Shown: positions 19,735 through 23,191 of the stretch, piece after piece
Numbering within the stretch: position 1 is the stretch's first letter
Layout of the letters: every line of letters begins with the position of its first letter
Assembly: GCA_910592005.1 (NCBI GenBank)
Contig: CAJVPP010001051.1
Coordinates: forward strand, 1 to 23,191
Length of the DNA stretch: 23,191 nt
Reading direction: 5' to 3'
DNA from: Funneliformis mosseae
Lineage: Eukaryota > Glomeromycota > Glomeromycetes > Glomerales > Glomeraceae
Program-made: the position numbers and the translations under genes
The notes under the pieces: model-generated
What the model was told of the DNA's origin: nothing
The model's input: only the letters and a program-made list of their open reading frames with translations
The model's database searches: none

Positions 19735-20761
19735 GTTAAAATAAAGGTGGTTCTTTTGTGCGATTGTTTCTCGGTGATACCCGCTCCAAAAAGGTTAAAT
19801 AAACAATTTTCCTTATTAGTTAAACAAGGTAACAATAAATTGATAAATCTCTTTACGTTTATTTTTTTTTATATTTCTTTTTTGATGTACGGTGATGTAC
19901 GGTATGTGCGGTAAAATCAAGGAAACACCGGAAATTACTATCCAACAAATATTGAAACCTCATGACCAATGAATTTTCCGAATTTATTCAGGATTTACCG
20001 AGGGTTCTTATTTGTTTACAATTACTTTTTTTAAATAATGTGTAAATGTTCTAAAGTTGGTCACTTGAGTAACTTCTTTTAGCATCATATTTGTCACAAG
20101 TCATTTGGTGAAGGAGGTGCGTGATCTAAATAATGGAAACATGTTTTTTATCTGGACTGATTTGAAATTTTTTTTTTTAAAGTTGACCACTTGGAGGGGG
20201 GTCACAAACCAACTTTTTTTGGGGGAAATACGCAGCGGTAATGTTTTGCTTCCTCTGGGGTAACACGCAAACAAATTATTATGCTGTCATAATAAACAAA
20301 ATTTTTTTTTTCCCTTCTTCAAGTTCTCCATTTTTAATTTCGCTGTAATCATTTTATTTGACTGGCAAACAACGGGAATGAATAAGGGAAGAACTAGTTA
20401 AAGGAGCAAATGTTGGGGATGAGAAATTTCAAATTGATATTGGGCGTATTTTTCTTTCTTCTAATTCTTATCAAAAAAATTAAACAAAAAAAAAAACATT
20501 CAATTTGTTTACCCAGAGATAATCGTGCATTAGAACACAAGATACTTTAAAAGCTTATCTTTGTTTATTTTTGACGTTTTTGCCAACACGAACCTACGTT
20601 TCAAATAAATCTTTCTATATTGAGATAAATAAATTACATTGGATCGATCTTTATTTTCACAAAAAAGGGTTGCCAACAAGATATTGGGCGAAATTTTTTT
20701 TTTTTACATGAAAAATACTTGCAGATTATTATAACATAAAGCTTAATCTGGAACGAAATAA
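19735..20761. other. Intergenic stretch, nothing supported
   Basis: A duplicated TGATGTACGG word lies at about 19884-19903. G-rich words stand out at about 20192-20227 (GGAGGGGGGTC and TTTTTTTGGGGG). No coding frame on either strand is protein-like. If the minus-strand TIMP-like gene is real, its promoter would be in the left part of this stretch. Confidence 0.45.
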
Positions 20762-20947
20762 TTGCCAACTACGGTATTTCATGCGGGAATCACTGTTCCT
20801 TTTAACCTAAAAAGCATTTTACTCCCCATCTCCCTCCCCTTTGGCTGCAATGTCAAGATCTATGTCAAAGATGCAAAGGGGGAAAAAAAAAAGTTCATCT
20901 TGACTTTTTCGTATCAAAACTGGTTATCAGTTACTTTTTTCCTGTAA
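20762..20947 (+). CDS. Weak candidate exon, beta-rich peptide
   Basis: The frame opens just after a TAA and runs 61 codons to TAA at 20945-20947. It reads PTTVFHAGITVPFNLKS, then LPISLPFGCNVKIYVKDAKG, and ILTFSYQNWLSVTFFL. The first codon is TTG; there is no ATG. The central part has higher G+C than its surroundings and an alternating hydrophobic pattern like an extracellular beta-sandwich segment, but I recognise no family and see no clear acceptor site. It may be an isolated exon, a relic or chance. Confidence 0.18.
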   Translation: MPTTVFHAGITVPFNLKSILLPISLPFGCNVKIYVKDAKGEKKKFILTFSYQNWLSVTFFL

Positions 20948-21628
20948 AAAAGCACACGCATTCCAAGCATGTCTGTTGACAATGCAAATGTATTGTTCAA
21001 ACTTTTTTTTAATCAATGACTAAAGTTTCAAAAACCGCCCATACAAAGAAAATACAAATAATCATAACAAGTTAAATACCTGAATTTTTAAATTTAAAAA
21101 AATATTTTTTTTTATTCTTTTATTTATAAATATTAAATAAATCTGATAAATCTAAGTGTTAGATTCATATTTGACATTTTTTTTTTTGGGGAAAGGTCTC
21201 GGACATGCAAAAGGAAAAAAAAAAAACGATTAAAGAATTTTTCTTTTTCTTCTTAAATTCCTAAATTCTTTCTTCTAGCCTTAAAACTAACATTTATTTA
21301 ATAATATTAAACATTACTAAATAAAACTAGTATTTACCATAGAAACGAATTCCACTTTGGAAAAATTACTTAAAATTAGCAAAGCCACAAACTTATCATG
21401 TCGCTCGAACAGTATTTGGTCATACTTTGTTAATGATATCGTATACAAACAATAAAAAAATAAATTTTTTGATGATGTAAAATTGAGAAAAAAACGCCAT
21501 TGAAATTTTTTGGGATATCAAAAAGACCTTGGATTGATTTTCCATGAGTGATACCACGTTTTTTCTTTTCCTTGCATATTTGTTTATCCAAACCATGAAG
21601 AAAATTTTTCGAACGACGACTATTTAAT
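20948..21628. other. Intergenic stretch, nothing supported
   Basis: A+T-rich sequence with T and A runs. No open frame, RNA gene or repeat pair was seen. Confidence 0.5.
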
Positions 21629-21767
21629 TCGTTAAAACCTTAAAAAAAAAGATGCATTTTTTTTTTTATGTTCACCGTTTGGAACTTGTAAAAAAAAAAA
21701 ATTTCAATTTAAACCCTAAATAAAAATTTTTATGTTTTTCCGAATTTATTTAATTTGTTAAGGGAAT
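21629..21767 (+). repeat. Direct repeat, copy 1 (139 bp)
   Basis: From TCGTTAAAACCTT to GTTAAGGGAAT this stretch is repeated at 23054-23191. The only difference I can find is one A in a run (12 here, 11 in copy 2). In this copy the sequence continues with TCCTAATCCG. The left flanks of the two copies differ. There is no coding frame inside. Confidence 0.93.
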
Positions 21768-22145
21768 TCCTAATCCGTATAGTTCATTATAAAATAAAAT
21801 AATTTTTAATTATCGGGTGTATTTTTAATTCTGGTCAAAAAAAAAAAATATTAGAGATTTTGTGATTTCATATATAGATAGACTAATGAAATTTCACCAA
21901 CCAATTCTTATTAGTTAGAGTGAAAGGCGCAAAAAAAAAAATTAATAATTTCTTTTTTTAACAGAAAATGTTCACTTTTAAAGTAAGTAACCTCCACAAT
22001 TTGTTCTATTTTAATTTCAACATCAGCCGCCCACCTTTTAGGTCTTTTTGCGGGATAGAGAATTCAGTAAAATTATGTATATAACTTGTAATAATCTACA
22101 AATTTAAATTTTTTTTTTTACTTGTTTTATACATGTATTATATTT

Positions 22146-22380
22146 TATTTGGTATAACTAATTTTGAAAAACTTCCGTTCCTATTGGGGGGTTTTTTTTT
22201 TGTTAATCGCATAAGTTCCATATAAATTGATACTAACAAAAAATTTTTATTATAAATAATTATTTTGAAAATATTCCATTCCTATTTTGTTAATCGCATT
22301 AGTTCCAAATAATTAAATAATATATATCTCTAAATTGATACTTACCGGGAAAAAAAACAATTTTATTATAATCATTTTGG
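22146..22380 (+). repeat. Imperfect tandem duplication, two units of ~110-120 bp
   Basis: Unit 1 (about 22146-22257) and unit 2 (about 22258-22380) share, in order, ATTTTGAAAA, TTCC(G/A)TTCCTATT, GTTAATCGCAT, AGTTCCA, TAAATTGATACT and TTTTATTATAA. Unit 1 has a GGGGGG-TTTTTTTTT insertion after CCTATT. Unit 2 has an extra A/T stretch before TAAATTGATACT. A third TTTGGTATA edge follows unit 2, marking the repeat boundary. This is an old local duplication with no coding content. Confidence 0.7.
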
Positions 22381-23053
22381 TATATTAATATTACATTTTT
22401 ATATAAATTTAAATTAATGAATTTAATAAACAAAATTTCTTTGATTTAAACCAAAAAAAAGTAACTTACTTAATTCAGAGTAATGATAATGCTACTGTAA
22501 CTGAATAAGTAAGAAAATTTATGAAGTAATGTAAATGTTTCTATAAAGGTCATAATATATATGATCTATTAGAATTATTATAATGATCCTTCTTTCGTAC
22601 AGATATTCACGTACAAAGGAACTTGTTAATAATCTAGAATGAGAGTATTTAATGCTCGTATCTTATCGGAAGAATATGAATTTTTGTAATGGTTGAGTTG
22701 CAAGAAAGAAATAAAATATATTTAAAGTTTACACATGAAATTGATTAACCTTTGATGGCATATAAAAGTGGATTCATTTATGGTTTGTTAAAAAGAAATA
22801 CTTCTTTTTTGGCGGATCAGTGATGGGTGCATTTAAAATTCAAATGACTAGAAAAAAAAATTTACTAATTAAAACAACAAAGAGATAAACCAGTGTTACA
22901 TTTGACCATTTGGCTGACCTAAATTTTAATTTAATTAGAAAATTTTGGCCCGTTTTAACCTTTTTTTTTTTTGGCCGGCAAAATGTATAAAAATAAAAAA
23001 TTCATCTCTGGCCGCAACCTGGTTGCAAAAATTAATTGTCAGGCAAAGTCGTA

Positions 23054-23191
23054 TCGTTAAAACCTTAAAAAAAAAGATGCATTTTTTTTTTTATGTTCAC
23101 CGTTTGGAACTTGTAAAAAAAAAAATTTCAATTTAAACCCTAAATAAAAATTTTTATGTTTTTCCGAATTTATTTAATTTGTTAAGGGAAT
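23054..23191 (+). repeat. Direct repeat, copy 2, running to the window end
   Basis: A 138-bp near-perfect copy of 21629-21767, offset by about 1425 bases, with one homopolymer difference. The window stops inside the repeated sequence, at GGGAAT, so its true right end is not seen. Just to the left lies a small palindrome, GCAACC-T-GGTTGC (near 23014-23026). Confidence 0.93.

Noticed and set aside
1..23191. tRNA, rRNA, snRNA, CRISPR or bacterial operon features.
   Set aside because: I looked for B-box (GGTTCGA) contexts, conserved rRNA words, regularly spaced identical repeats and ribosome-binding-site/ORF clusters. None fit; GGTTCGAG at 8776 lacks the rest of a tRNA.

Overview
The window looks like nuclear DNA of an early-diverging fungus, most likely an arbuscular mycorrhizal fungus close to Rhizophagus. 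The grounds are very high A+T with long A/T runs, one spliced gene with fungal-style splice sites, a decayed coiled-coil sequence of a type I recognise from Rhizophagus predicted proteins, and abundant repeat debris. The assignment rests on pattern recognition, not on a database search. Only one gene is secure in 23 kb; the rest is repeats, relics and weak gene candidates.

Layout. (1) 176-1240: about eight imperfect copies of a roughly 120-bp tandem repeat whose minus strand keeps a decayed peptide-coding core. (2) 1437-1610: a minus-strand coiled-coil pseudogene with three stops. (3) about 1620-5900: an extremely A+T-rich block (roughly a tenth G+C by eye) holding an LTR-like block (2403-2785), a 172-bp TA-flanked MITE with Tigger/pogo-like ends (3860-4031) and a long foldback inverted repeat (about 4310-4970). 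(4) 5900-16200: A+T-rich but less extreme DNA crowded with long homopolymer runs. It has a TATA-like site, several low-confidence exon candidates (7253-7769, 8755-8940, 13302-13658, 14860-15117) and a possible transposase relic (10270-10458). (5) 16224-17854: the secure gene, a two-exon Rho guanine-nucleotide exchange factor (RhoGEF) with a complete DH domain and a short PH-like tail. The reading frame continues past its stop codon into what looks like the missing last PH helix. (6) 18108-18312: a G+C-richer segment with overlapping short frames. (7) 19184-19734, minus strand: a fragmented, possibly broken gene for a secreted cysteine-rich protein resembling the NTR domain of tissue inhibitors of metalloproteinases (TIMPs). 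(8) 20762-23191: one further weak frame, a local tandem duplication, and a 138/139-bp near-perfect direct repeat whose second copy runs into the last base of the window.

The RhoGEF would switch a Rho-family GTPase at membranes or the cytoskeleton. Nothing nearby is visibly linked to it in function. I see no operon, CRISPR array, tRNA or rRNA, and no coherent new multi-gene system. The points most worth following are the interrupted PH domain, the TIMP-like candidate, the foldback and MITE elements, and the end-of-window repeat.
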